From positions 1 to 32,702 of the forward strand of contig NZ_JAKOPM010000022.1 of assembly GCF_022288805.1 (NCBI RefSeq): DNA of 32,702 nucleotides. The letters are read 5' to 3'. The notes beneath the pieces are model-generated. The model had not been told where the DNA came from and made no database searches. It saw only the letters and a list, made by a program, of their open reading frames with translations. Below, piece by piece: positions 8,043 through 16,060 of this stretch (positions within the stretch are counted from its first letter, which is position 1; every line of letters begins with the position of its first letter). A program made the position numbers and the translations under genes. This DNA comes from Corynebacterium yonathiae (GTDB lineage: Bacteria; Actinomycetota; Actinomycetes; Mycobacteriales; Mycobacteriaceae).

Positions 8043-8930
8043 GTGGGGATTTCTGCCACCCAAGTAGTCTTGGCACCAGGCAGCGGCGTGTTTTGCCGCG
8101 AACAAGGGGTGGTCCAATTTGGAATGGATGCCACCCGGGTTGGAGTAGCGGAGACGGGGAATGCACTCGCCGTCGCCGCAGCCTTCAACACCGCTCGCGA
8201 GCCAGTTGCCCCGGAAGATTTGTCTCACCGGCTACATGCCGCGGGGCTGGAGGCAGCGGCAGCGCTGAGCCTTATCGAAGATGCGCTGGACTATGGAATA
8301 CTCTGGCCGCACAAGGAAGCCGATGACAAGGTAGACACAATTGTCGTGATGGGCGAATCCGCCCTGGCTCGAGGCCTCCGCTCACGCCTTGAGGCGGATG
8401 GCTTCCAGGTGCGCATCCCATTGGAGGAAGACAATGTCTTTTCCTATATCCACGACCTCGACGGCATGTATCCGATACTCGGCGTGGACCAGCTGCACTG
8501 CCCGCTGGATTGCGCCAACGCGCTCGCAGGCACAGAAACCACGTGGATTCCGGTGTCTCTACTGGACAATCGTGGTGTCATCGGGCCGGTACGCATCCGG
8601 GGCCAAGGCCCGTGCCCACTGTGTGCGCACCTATCCCGCGTGGATATGGACCCGCGATGGAATATCATCAGCACCCAGCTCACCCGCGTGCGCCGCAGGC
8701 CAGAAGACGTGGTGCTCGATGCGGTCACAGCGCATACGCAGGTGATCATCCGGCGACTGATGGGACGCCCGCTGCCGCCCGGCGCACCGACTACGAAGCC
8801 ACGCCCCGGTCAGCAATGGGAGGTCGATGTCTACGGCCACCACCAGCAGCGCACAGTTATTGCACATCCGCGCTGCCCGGTGTGCTTCGGCGGTAAAACC
8901 AACCTGGCTAGCTGCGAACCGAACGAATGA
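8043..8930 (+). CDS. Stand-alone cyclodehydratase-domain protein (Rv3196-like)
   Basis: This is a 295-residue protein resembling the ThiF/E1-like 'bacteriocin biosynthesis cyclodehydratase' domain (TIGR03882). In thiazole/oxazole peptide pathways that domain binds the precursor leader. The N-terminal part (to about 90) looks winged-helix-like. A Rossmann-like segment with VVMGESALARGL follows. Two Cys pairs, CPLC (in GQGPCPLCAHL) and CPVC near the end, should bind a structural zinc, and the GPVRIRGQGPCPLC motif is family-typical. No YcaO partner, dehydrogenase or Cys/Ser/Thr-rich precursor is in the window. The GTG at 8043 has AAGGGA about 8 nt upstream; an in-frame GTG at 7986 lacks a ribosome site. 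The gene overlaps the end of uvrD2 by 23 nt, tail to tail. Confidence 0.8.
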   Translation: MGISATQVVLAPGSGVFCREQGVVQFGMDATRVGVAETGNALAVAAAFNTAREPVAPEDLSHRLHAAGLEAAAALSLIEDALDYGILWPHKEADDKVDTIVVMGESALARGLRSRLEADGFQVRIPLEEDNVFSYIHDLDGMYPILGVDQLHCPLDCANALAGTETTWIPVSLLDNRGVIGPVRIRGQGPCPLCAHLSRVDMDPRWNIISTQLTRVRRRPEDVVLDAVTAHTQVIIRRLMGRPLPPGAPTTKPRPGQQWEVDVYGHHQQRTVIAHPRCPVCFGGKTNLASCEPNE

Positions 8931-10965
8931 CCTCTAGCACCTGGGCGCCGTAGCGCTCCAACTTGCTAGGGCCTACCCCGGAGATGGACAGCATTTCTGC
9001 CTCATCGGCAGGCAGTTCCTCCGAAATGGCTTGCAAGGTGGCATCGGAGAAGATGACATAGGCCGGAACCTTTTCCTCGCGCGCTACCTGGGAGCGCCAC
9101 GAGCGCAAGGCGGCAAAGACCTCTTCATCACCGCCGCCCTCGCAGTCTTCGTGCCGGCCGATGACCTTTTCTGCCGGTGTCCCGAGCAGGCCAGAGCACA
9201 CGCGGCAGCGCTTCGGGCGGCGCGCGCGGGTGCTTCCCCCGGAGGCATCCTCGGCCGCCGGTACGATGCCGTCGAGGAAGCGAGTACGCTCGCGCGAGGC
9301 CCGCGAACCGGTAGTCTTTGCCAGCGCCCACGACAGCGCGAGGTGCTCACGCGCGCGGGTAATACCGACGTAGAACAAACGCCGTTCTTCCTCCACCTGC
9401 TCATCGCCCGCCTTAATGGCGTGGTTGATAGGCATGAGTTTTTCGGTCAACCCCACGAGGAACACCGCATCCCATTCCAGACCCTTAGCGGCGTGCACGG
9501 TAGCCAGGGTGACGCCTTCCATGGCCGGAGCTTGTTTATCGGTAGAGCGCCGGCGCAGCTGCCCCAGCACCCCGTTGAGATCGATGCCAGGAGCCGATTC
9601 CACGATTTTTTCGATGAGCCCTACAAGTGCGTTGAGCGACTGCCAGCGCTCACGTGCTTGGGCACCCTGCGGTTCGGTGGCGCTCAAGCCCAGCTCGACA
9701 AAAGCTGCCCGGGCAATCGCCACCGGGTCATCTGGCAGGTCCTCGCGACGGGTGGCGGCGATGAGCACGCGAATGGCCTCCAGGATCTCCGGGCGGCGGA
9801 AGAAGCCCTCGCCGCCGCGGACTTGGTAGACCACTCCGGCGTCGGCAAGCGCCTGCTCAAACTGCTCCGACTGGGCGTTGATGCGGTAAAGGATTGCAAT
9901 CTCAGAGGCCGGTACACCCTGGTCCAGCAGTGTGAGAACCTGGCCAGCTACCTCCTGAGCCTCAATCTCCTCCGACTCATAGGCCTTAAAGGTGGGCTCT
10001 GGACCGGACTCGCGCATGCCCTGTAGCTCCAAACGGGTGCCTGCCGCGCGGCCGGTAGCCTTGCCAATGACTCTATTGGCAAGGTCGGTTACCTGCGGCG
10101 TGGAGCGGTAGTCGCGCTGCAGCTTGACCACAGTGCCATTCGGATACGTGCGCGAGAAGTTGAGCAGGTAATCCGGGGAGGCGCCGTTGAAAGAATAGAT
10201 GGTCTGATTAGCATCGCCCACCACGGTGAGGTCATCGCGCTCGCCCAACCAAGCGTTGAGCACCCGCTGCTGCAGCGGGGTAACATCCTGATACTCGTCC
10301 ACGACGAAAGTGCGGTACTGCTCCCGGAAGGTCTCCGCAATCGCCGGCACGTTTTCAATGGCGCCAGCGATATGCATGAGCAAATCATCGAAATCCAAGT
10401 GCATCATATCCGGTGTGGCCTTGGACTGCTCGTAGCGGCGGAAGGCCTCCGCCACCTTGGCTGGATCCGCGGGCGCGCTCCGCTCCGAATTAGCAATCAC
10501 GGACTCATAATCCTCGGCGCTGACCAGCGCGGACTTAGCCCACTCGATCTCCGCCAGGACGTCACGGATCACATCCTTGGAATTATCTAGCCCCACCGAA
10601 CGCACCGCGCGGGCAACCAGCGGGAATTTATTATCTAGCAACTGCCATGGAAGGTCTCCTGCTACCTGGGGCCAGAAGTACTTCAGCTGACGGCGCGCCG
10701 CCGCGTGGAAGGTCTGTGCTTGCACGCCGGCCACACCCATGGTGCGCAGGCGGTCGCGCATTTCCCCGGCGGCGCGCGCCGTGAAGGTCACCGCAAGCAC
10801 GCGTTGCGGGCTCACAAACCCCTGGTCCACTAGGTTGGCGATGCGATAGGTAATAGTGCGGGTCTTGCCTGTACCCGCGCCAGCCAAGATGCACACGGGC
10901 CCGCGCGGCGCCGTGGCCGCGCGCAGCTGATCTTCATCCAGCAGGGACAAATCCGGCTTAGTCAC
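8908..10965 (-). CDS. uvrD2: ATP-dependent DNA helicase UvrD2
   Basis: This is a 685-residue superfamily 1A 3'-5' helicase. Walker A GAGTGKT is at 29-35. Walker B is VVDEYQD, and motif III is VVGDANQTIYSFNGA. Motif V TVHAAKGLEW and motif VI RRLFYVGITRAR are intact. A metal site after the helicase core reads CxxC, 14 residues, then HxxC (CRVC to HEDC). A C-terminal HRDC domain covers about 605-685. This layout defines mycobacterial UvrD2, whose linker usually has four cysteines; here one is a histidine. UvrD2 is essential in mycobacteria and unwinds DNA with Ku or its own HRDC region. The start GTG lies inside the end of nudC (8-nt overlap, GTGACTAA), so translation is coupled. Confidence 0.95.
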   Translation of the reverse strand: MTKPDLSLLDEDQLRAATAPRGPVCILAGAGTGKTRTITYRIANLVDQGFVSPQRVLAVTFTARAAGEMRDRLRTMGVAGVQAQTFHAAARRQLKYFWPQVAGDLPWQLLDNKFPLVARAVRSVGLDNSKDVIRDVLAEIEWAKSALVSAEDYESVIANSERSAPADPAKVAEAFRRYEQSKATPDMMHLDFDDLLMHIAGAIENVPAIAETFREQYRTFVVDEYQDVTPLQQRVLNAWLGERDDLTVVGDANQTIYSFNGASPDYLLNFSRTYPNGTVVKLQRDYRSTPQVTDLANRVIGKATGRAAGTRLELQGMRESGPEPTFKAYESEEIEAQEVAGQVLTLLDQGVPASEIAILYRINAQSEQFEQALADAGVVYQVRGGEGFFRRPEILEAIRVLIAATRREDLPDDPVAIARAAFVELGLSATEPQGAQARERWQSLNALVGLIEKIVESAPGIDLNGVLGQLRRRSTDKQAPAMEGVTLATVHAAKGLEWDAVFLVGLTEKLMPINHAIKAGDEQVEEERRLFYVGITRAREHLALSWALAKTTGSRASRERTRFLDGIVPAAEDASGGSTRARRPKRCRVCSGLLGTPAEKVIGRHEDCEGGGDEEVFAALRSWRSQVAREEKVPAYVIFSDATLQAISEELPADEAEMLSISGVGPSKLERYGAQVLEVIRSVRS

Positions 10966-11689
10966 CGTGATACCACTCCATAATCATCGTGTGTGCAATT
11001 GAACCCGGACGAGGAAGCGAAAGCTCAGGCAGTTCGGAGCGCTCCACCCACCGGATCTCTTCCAGTTCCCCATCAGTATGGCAGGTGGGGTGGACATCAG
11101 CCGTTTGCGCACAAAAGCCCAGCATAAGAGAGCCACTCGGCGGCCACGACTGCGAGCCCCAATAGCGGAGCGCCTCCACCCTACGTCCGGTTTCTTCCAA
11201 GGCCTCGCGCGCAAAGGCCGCCTCTGCGGTCTCACCCGGCTCAACGTAACCGGCAATCAAGGAAAAGAAGCTATTGCGGCGGCGATTGCGAGCCAGCAAA
11301 ATCCGGTCGGTGCCGGCAAGGCGAATGAGCCCAATGACGGCGGGATCTAGGCGCGGAAAGACCATCCGGCGCGCGTCATCGGGATCGCACCCGACGATTC
11401 CCGGTGCGGGGTAGTCCAGCTTGCGTCCGGTCCGCGGATCAAAGCGTTGCTCGCGCCGGTTACGGATAAGCGCAATGGCTTGCAAGATTAACGGCTGGTC
11501 TGCAAAGAAGGTCGCGCTTTCCAGTCGGCCCAGCTTCCCGGCGCTGTCTTCCGGACACAAACAGGCCTGCAAGGTACCTAGGTCCACCACGGCCTGCTTG
11601 CCGACGCCACCGGGAACCCCTTCCACCAGCACCGGCTCCCCCGCCGCCGTAACCGGGACGAGGCCGCCAGGAGTTACTGGGAGGAACAT
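10958..11689 (-). CDS. nudC: NudC-type NAD+ diphosphatase (Nudix hydrolase)
   Basis: This is a 243-residue Nudix hydrolase. The Nudix box GYVEPGETAEAAFAREALEE (from 147) is intact. The NudC signature SQ-x-W-P-x-x-x-S appears at 179-187 (SQSWPPSGS). This family splits NADH/NAD+ into NMN and AMP and removes NAD caps from RNA. The usual zinc ribbon of four cysteines before the Nudix fold is missing. The corresponding segment (about 80-113) reads RFDPRTGRK and then IVGCDPDDARR, with one Cys only. The ATG directly follows the TAA of the channel gene, whose last codons supply the GAGGA ribosome site, and the end overlaps uvrD2 by 8 nt. Confidence 0.9.
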   Translation of the reverse strand: MFLPVTPGGLVPVTAAGEPVLVEGVPGGVGKQAVVDLGTLQACLCPEDSAGKLGRLESATFFADQPLILQAIALIRNRREQRFDPRTGRKLDYPAPGIVGCDPDDARRMVFPRLDPAVIGLIRLAGTDRILLARNRRRNSFFSLIAGYVEPGETAEAAFAREALEETGRRVEALRYWGSQSWPPSGSLMLGFCAQTADVHPTCHTDGELEEIRWVERSELPELSLPRPGSIAHTMIMEWYHGD

Positions 11690-12847
11690 TTAATCCTCGT
11701 CATCATCGTCCATAACCTCGATAGGCTGCTCCATCTCATGCTTAATGTAGAGCAGGCGGTCGCCCGGCTTCAGCGCGGACGCATCCGCGGTATCCACGCG
11801 GTGCAGTTCGTTATTGCGCAAGACTGCAAGCACGATGTCTGCTAAGTGACGTGGGTTGGAGCCAACCTCGAATTCGCGCACGGCGCGCTCGGCCACGGAG
11901 AATCCCTCATTAGGTGAGAGCAGGTCCTCCATCATTTCCACCACAGTCGGGGTCACGGTGGCCAAGCCTAGCAGTCGGCCGGCCGTCTCCGCAGAGGTGA
12001 CCACGGAATCTGCACCGGATTGGAGCAACAGGTGACGGTTTTCGGACTCGCGCACCGACGCCACGATCTTGGCCTTGGGCGCAAGCTCTCGCACGGAGAG
12101 GCAGCACAGCACCGCGGTATCATCCGTAGATGGGGTGACAACAATGGAGCTTGCGTGCTCTACCCCAGCGACCTTTAGCACGTCCTGTTTGGTGCCGGAG
12201 CCAAAAATGGTAACTAGCCCGTGGTGTTCGGCGTGTGCAAGGGCCGCACGGTTAGTATCGATGACCACGATCTGGGAGGTCGGAACATCATCGGCCAGCA
12301 GCGCGGCCACCGCTCCAGCGCCTTTAGTGCCATAACCGATAACGACGGTGTGGTTACGCAATTGCTTTCTCCAGTTCTGGATTTGGAAAGTACGGCGGGC
12401 CTTATCCGTCAACACCGACAAGGTCGCGCCAACCAATAAAACAAGGAAGATCAGGCGGGCAGGTGTAATAAGCGTTAGGTTAATGAACCTGGCTTGCGGG
12501 GACACAGGCACGATATCGCCGTAGCCCACAGTGGTCAGCGACACCGCAGCATAGTAGGCGGAATCCAAAAGCGACATGTCCTCGCTATATCCACCGCCGT
12601 CCAAATAGACCACGACTGTCACGAAGACAACAATGCCCAAAGCCCACAGCACACGCTTGCCCAACTGACGCCACGGGCTGGAATTTTCATCCCTCGGCAC
12701 CGTAATGACATCAATGAGCGCATGGTCCGGCTGCGAGGACAGCTCGACCTGCGGCAGGAAGCGACTTCTAAAGCGTGACTTCATTGCCTGCGCACGTTTT
12801 TTGCCCACTAGCCCAGCCTTCTTTTCCGGTCTCGAATGATTGCTCAA
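11690..12847 (-). CDS. cglK: Potassium channel with RCK domain (CglK-like)
   Basis: This is a 385-residue two-helix potassium channel. The N terminus is basic and cytoplasmic. TM1 is at about 66-82, the pore helix and selectivity filter TVGYGD at 106-111, and TM2 at about 121-146. A cytoplasmic RCK (TrkA-N) domain begins with VVIGYGTKGAG at 168-178, followed by a TrkA-C domain to the end. The tail is DDDDED. C. glutamicum CglK (cg0887), needed for K+ supply and pH homeostasis, has this layout and sits in the same gene neighbourhood. It follows adnB by 33 nt and is contiguous with nudC. An internal TTG at codon 163 with its own Shine-Dalgarno could give a free 223-residue RCK subunit. Confidence 0.93.
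   Translation of the reverse strand: MSNHSRPEKKAGLVGKKRAQAMKSRFRSRFLPQVELSSQPDHALIDVITVPRDENSSPWRQLGKRVLWALGIVVFVTVVVYLDGGGYSEDMSLLDSAYYAAVSLTTVGYGDIVPVSPQARFINLTLITPARLIFLVLLVGATLSVLTDKARRTFQIQNWRKQLRNHTVVIGYGTKGAGAVAALLADDVPTSQIVVIDTNRAALAHAEHHGLVTIFGSGTKQDVLKVAGVEHASSIVVTPSTDDTAVLCCLSVRELAPKAKIVASVRESENRHLLLQSGADSVVTSAETAGRLLGLATVTPTVVEMMEDLLSPNEGFSVAERAVREFEVGSNPRHLADIVLAVLRNNELHRVDTADASALKPGDRLLYIKHEMEQPIEVMDDDDED
12359..12372 (-). promoter_or_regulatory. Candidate internal RBS and TTG start for a separate RCK domain
   Basis: Within the channel gene, GGAGA (12372-12368) lies 7 nt before an in-frame TTG codon (12361-12359, Leu163). TM2 ends about 17 residues earlier and the RCK Rossmann motif begins 5 residues later. 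Initiation here would give a soluble 223-residue protein covering the whole RCK and TrkA-C region. I recall that C. glutamicum CglK was reported to be translated both full-length and as a separate RCK domain, which fits. Confidence 0.6.
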
Positions 12848-12880
12848 GAGATTGCGCGCTTACGCAACCGCCCACATACC

Positions 12881-15800
12881 TTAGCCCTTATGGTGCTCAA
12901 CTGACGATTCAAGCAGTTTCTTCAGCTCTTCCCCACGGGGCAGGCGGTTAGGTTCAAAGGTATAGCCATCGTGCACATAGTAGAACGCGGCACGAATCTT
13001 CTCCCCGCCATGGATGCGCCGCCATGCTTCTGCATAAACCGCTAGCTGTATCTTTGCGGCATCCATAGCCTCTCCTTGGGGAGGGCGGCCGGTTTTCCAG
13101 TCCACCACCATCCAAGTTCCATCCTCCAAACGGAATACCGCGTCCATGCGCCCGCGCACCACGGCCTCACCAATAGTGATTTCGAAGGACGCCTCCACGT
13201 GCTCCGGTTGGCGCTGCGCCCACTCGGAGTTCAGGAAAGCCTCTTTAAGCTCTTCCAAGTCGAAGTCCTCCGGCTCATCAATACCGGGAAGCTCTTCCTC
13301 GCCTAATAGTGCTGGGCTGCCAAAACGGTCTTCCAGCCACGCATGGAAGGCGGTACCGCGCTTGGCATAGGAATTCGGCTTGAACGGCACTGGGCGGCGT
13401 TGCCTCCGGGCAAACTGCAGTGGGTCAGCCCGCAGCGCAACCATGTCAGAGGCAGTCAGCTCGCTAGGCAGCTCAACGTCTACCACCGGCTGTTGCAGGG
13501 CCTTGTATTCTTCAATGAGCGCGCCAGCCTCCTGCTCCCATAACTCAAATGTTTCACCGCGGCTAAGCTCTGGTAGTTCCTCCATTGCTTCGAGCACTAA
13601 ATCCGCAGCGGCGACTGCCTCCGGGCTGGCCTTAAGCGCTGGGAATTGTGCGCTCTCGCCAAAGTCGTCTTCAGAGGGCTCCTCGGGGACGGACCACTCC
13701 ACCACGTACTGCGGGAATTGCTCTTTCAGGCGCTCTAGGTATTCATAGGGCGCCTTCTTGTTCTTCCCATAAGCATTATTGGTTCCCGATCCGGTAACGG
13801 TCAGGGTGGATTCGGTACGAGTCAACGCAACATAAAAAAGGCGCGCCGATTCTTCTGCCTTGATGGCGCTATCTGCCTTCCTAAACTCCTCACAGGCGTT
13901 TTGAAAGTGCGAGCGCTTTTCGGCATCCTCCGGAACCTCAATATAGTCTTCTTCTCCCGGGACCTTGTCGATCCTGGTCAAGAAGGTCTCTGCCTGCGCG
14001 TTATAGCTAGAAGAATCAGCATGCACCACGCAGACATGTTCCCATTCCAGACCCTTTGCCTTGTGGGCAGTCATAATTTGCACGCGATCCGTGGCGGCAG
14101 GCACCTCACCCAAATCAAGGCCATCTTCCTTTTCGAGGGCAAGCGCAAAGTAGTCTAAAAGCGCATACAAGGAATCGCCGTGGAAGCTAGCGACAATATC
14201 GGCAAATTTATCCAAGTGGGCAGTTCCCCCTGCGCTTCCGCGAGCCAAGACCTCGGTGCGGATATTAAACAACGCTTCAATATCGGCAAAGATGTCCACC
14301 AACGGCTTGGATAGCGAATAGGTGCGCAGGTGACGCAATTTGGCAGAGACGTCTTCCATGCGCGCGAGGCCCTGCGGGGTATAGCGATCTCGCTCACCCA
14401 AATCAGCCAGGGCGTCGGCAAGGCCAACGCGCTGATCCGGTTCTTCAGTGGTGACCTCTTCTAACTGCGCGCGCAGATAGTCTTCCGGGTCCATTCCCGT
14501 CTCCCAGCGCAAGCGCTCTTCCCTCACACCGGCCAGGTTTCGCTGGCGGGAAGCAAGGGCTTGAATATCGCTAATGCCCAGGCCACAAATGGGGCCCGCC
14601 AGCACCCGCACCGCCGCAGGAAGATCTTCTGGACGCACGAGCATGGTGGCAATAGCCACGAGATCCTGGATTTCTGGCTGCCACAGCAGGCCTCCCAGGC
14701 CGATGATTTCATTGGGTACACCCGCTTTGTCTAAGGCCGCTGCGATAGGCGCGGAATGTCGGTTTTTGCGCACCAGGACCGCAGCGCTGAAGGTATCTCC
14801 CTCGCTTTTCTCCCATAGCTCTTTCAAGTAGCCGGCAATAAACTCGCGCTCGCGAACTTCGCTTTCAAAGTAAGCCAGCTGAATCTCACCTTCGCCCTTG
14901 TGCGGTGCGGCGGAAAGCTCATCCACCGGGCGTTCAACGCCCTCGAATACCCCTTCCGCCACTGAGTTAGCTAAATCCAGCGCGCCAGAGGGGTTGCGCC
15001 ACGAGGTAGTCAACTGGTCCTTCGGCGCAGGTGCGCCCGGTGCGACCGGGAAATCCTCTACGAAGGCAGTGAGGTTTTCGGAAGTCGCACCACGCCACCC
15101 GTAGATGGCCTGCATTGGATCGCCTACCGCCGTAACCGACATATCCTCTTGCTCCCCACCAAAGAGGCTGCGCAAGAGCACGCGCTGGGCATAGGAGGTG
15201 TCTTGGTACTCATCCAGCATGACGACCTTATAGCGCTGGGATTGCTGCTTGCCCACTACAGGATGATCCCGCGCTACTCGCGCGGCAACGGCCATCTGCT
15301 CGCCAAAGGTGATGACTTGTCGCTCGGATTGTTCCTTTTTCAGGGCCTCCAGCAGCGGCACGTATTGCACGCGGCGTTCTTGCGTGTGGATATAGTCCAG
15401 CAGCTTTTGAGAGTATTCGGGACCGTTCTTTTTCGATTTATCGAGGTTATCGATATCCGCACGAAAATCCCGTGCATGTTGAGCAATGTGGCTTGTGTCT
15501 TTGAGACCGTTATCAATGTCCTGGCTAAATTTCAGCAGGGTCTCGGTAATCGTGGCTAGGGTGCGGTCATCTTCTAGCTTTCCGGTGTAATTGCGCACTA
15601 CATCGTAGGCCAAGGAATAGCGCTCGGCTTCCGTGATGATGCGAGCGGTAGGCTCTACCGGAATCAAAAGGCCGTATTCACGCACGAGTTCTCCCGCGTA
15701 GGAGTCATAAGTAGACACTTTCGGCGCAATGTTTTCTAATGCTTCAGCCACCTCACTACCAGGTGAGATAAGACCGGAGTCGCGCAATTGAATCAGCTGC

Positions 15801-16060
15801 CGACGGATGCGTTGCTCCAATTGCTGTGCGGCTTTGCGGGTAAAGGTCAAGCCGAGGACCTGTTCCGGTCGCACATAACCATTAGCCACCAGATACACCA
15901 CGCGCGAGGCCATGGTCTCTGTCTTTCCGGCACCGGCGCCGGCAACTACAAGTTTGGGGCCGAATGGCCCTTCGATGACGTGGGCCTGCTCATCGGTAGG
16001 CGGAAATTTTTTGCCCAAGGCCGCAGCGATTTGCTGTGGGGAAAAATTGCTCTTAGGCAT
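12881..16060 (-). CDS. adnB: AdnB, motor-nuclease subunit of the AdnAB resection complex
   Basis: This 1059-residue protein has an N-terminal superfamily 1A helicase motor and a C-terminal RecB-type nuclease. Walker A GAGAGKT is at 41-47, Walker B is MLDEYQD, motif III is VGDPMQAIYGWRGA, motif V TAHKAKGLEWEHV, and motif VI RLFYVALTRTE. The nuclease shows GTAFHAWLE, GRMDAVF and VVDWKTG, the H, D and D-x-K metal ligands. No Fe-S cysteine cluster is seen. AdnAB resects double-strand breaks for homologous recombination in actinobacteria, in place of RecBCD or AddAB, and AdnB is the lead motor. The ATG overlaps the adnA stop by 8 nt (ATGCCTAA), so the subunits are translationally coupled. I assigned A and B by gene order relative to the channel gene, as in mycobacteria. 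Confidence 0.93.
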   Translation of the reverse strand: MPKSNFSPQQIAAALGKKFPPTDEQAHVIEGPFGPKLVVAGAGAGKTETMASRVVYLVANGYVRPEQVLGLTFTRKAAQQLEQRIRRQLIQLRDSGLISPGSEVAEALENIAPKVSTYDSYAGELVREYGLLIPVEPTARIITEAERYSLAYDVVRNYTGKLEDDRTLATITETLLKFSQDIDNGLKDTSHIAQHARDFRADIDNLDKSKKNGPEYSQKLLDYIHTQERRVQYVPLLEALKKEQSERQVITFGEQMAVAARVARDHPVVGKQQSQRYKVVMLDEYQDTSYAQRVLLRSLFGGEQEDMSVTAVGDPMQAIYGWRGATSENLTAFVEDFPVAPGAPAPKDQLTTSWRNPSGALDLANSVAEGVFEGVERPVDELSAAPHKGEGEIQLAYFESEVREREFIAGYLKELWEKSEGDTFSAAVLVRKNRHSAPIAAALDKAGVPNEIIGLGGLLWQPEIQDLVAIATMLVRPEDLPAAVRVLAGPICGLGISDIQALASRQRNLAGVREERLRWETGMDPEDYLRAQLEEVTTEEPDQRVGLADALADLGERDRYTPQGLARMEDVSAKLRHLRTYSLSKPLVDIFADIEALFNIRTEVLARGSAGGTAHLDKFADIVASFHGDSLYALLDYFALALEKEDGLDLGEVPAATDRVQIMTAHKAKGLEWEHVCVVHADSSSYNAQAETFLTRIDKVPGEEDYIEVPEDAEKRSHFQNACEEFRKADSAIKAEESARLFYVALTRTESTLTVTGSGTNNAYGKNKKAPYEYLERLKEQFPQYVVEWSVPEEPSEDDFGESAQFPALKASPEAVAAADLVLEAMEELPELSRGETFELWEQEAGALIEEYKALQQPVVDVELPSELTASDMVALRADPLQFARRQRRPVPFKPNSYAKRGTAFHAWLEDRFGSPALLGEEELPGIDEPEDFDLEELKEAFLNSEWAQRQPEHVEASFEITIGEAVVRGRMDAVFRLEDGTWMVVDWKTGRPPQGEAMDAAKIQLAVYAEAWRRIHGGEKIRAAFYYVHDGYTFEPNRLPRGEELKKLLESSVEHHKG

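Noticed and set aside
9031..10026. Plus-strand open frame of 331 codons opposite uvrD2
   Set aside because: A shadow of the helicase motifs, with no start signal or family resemblance.
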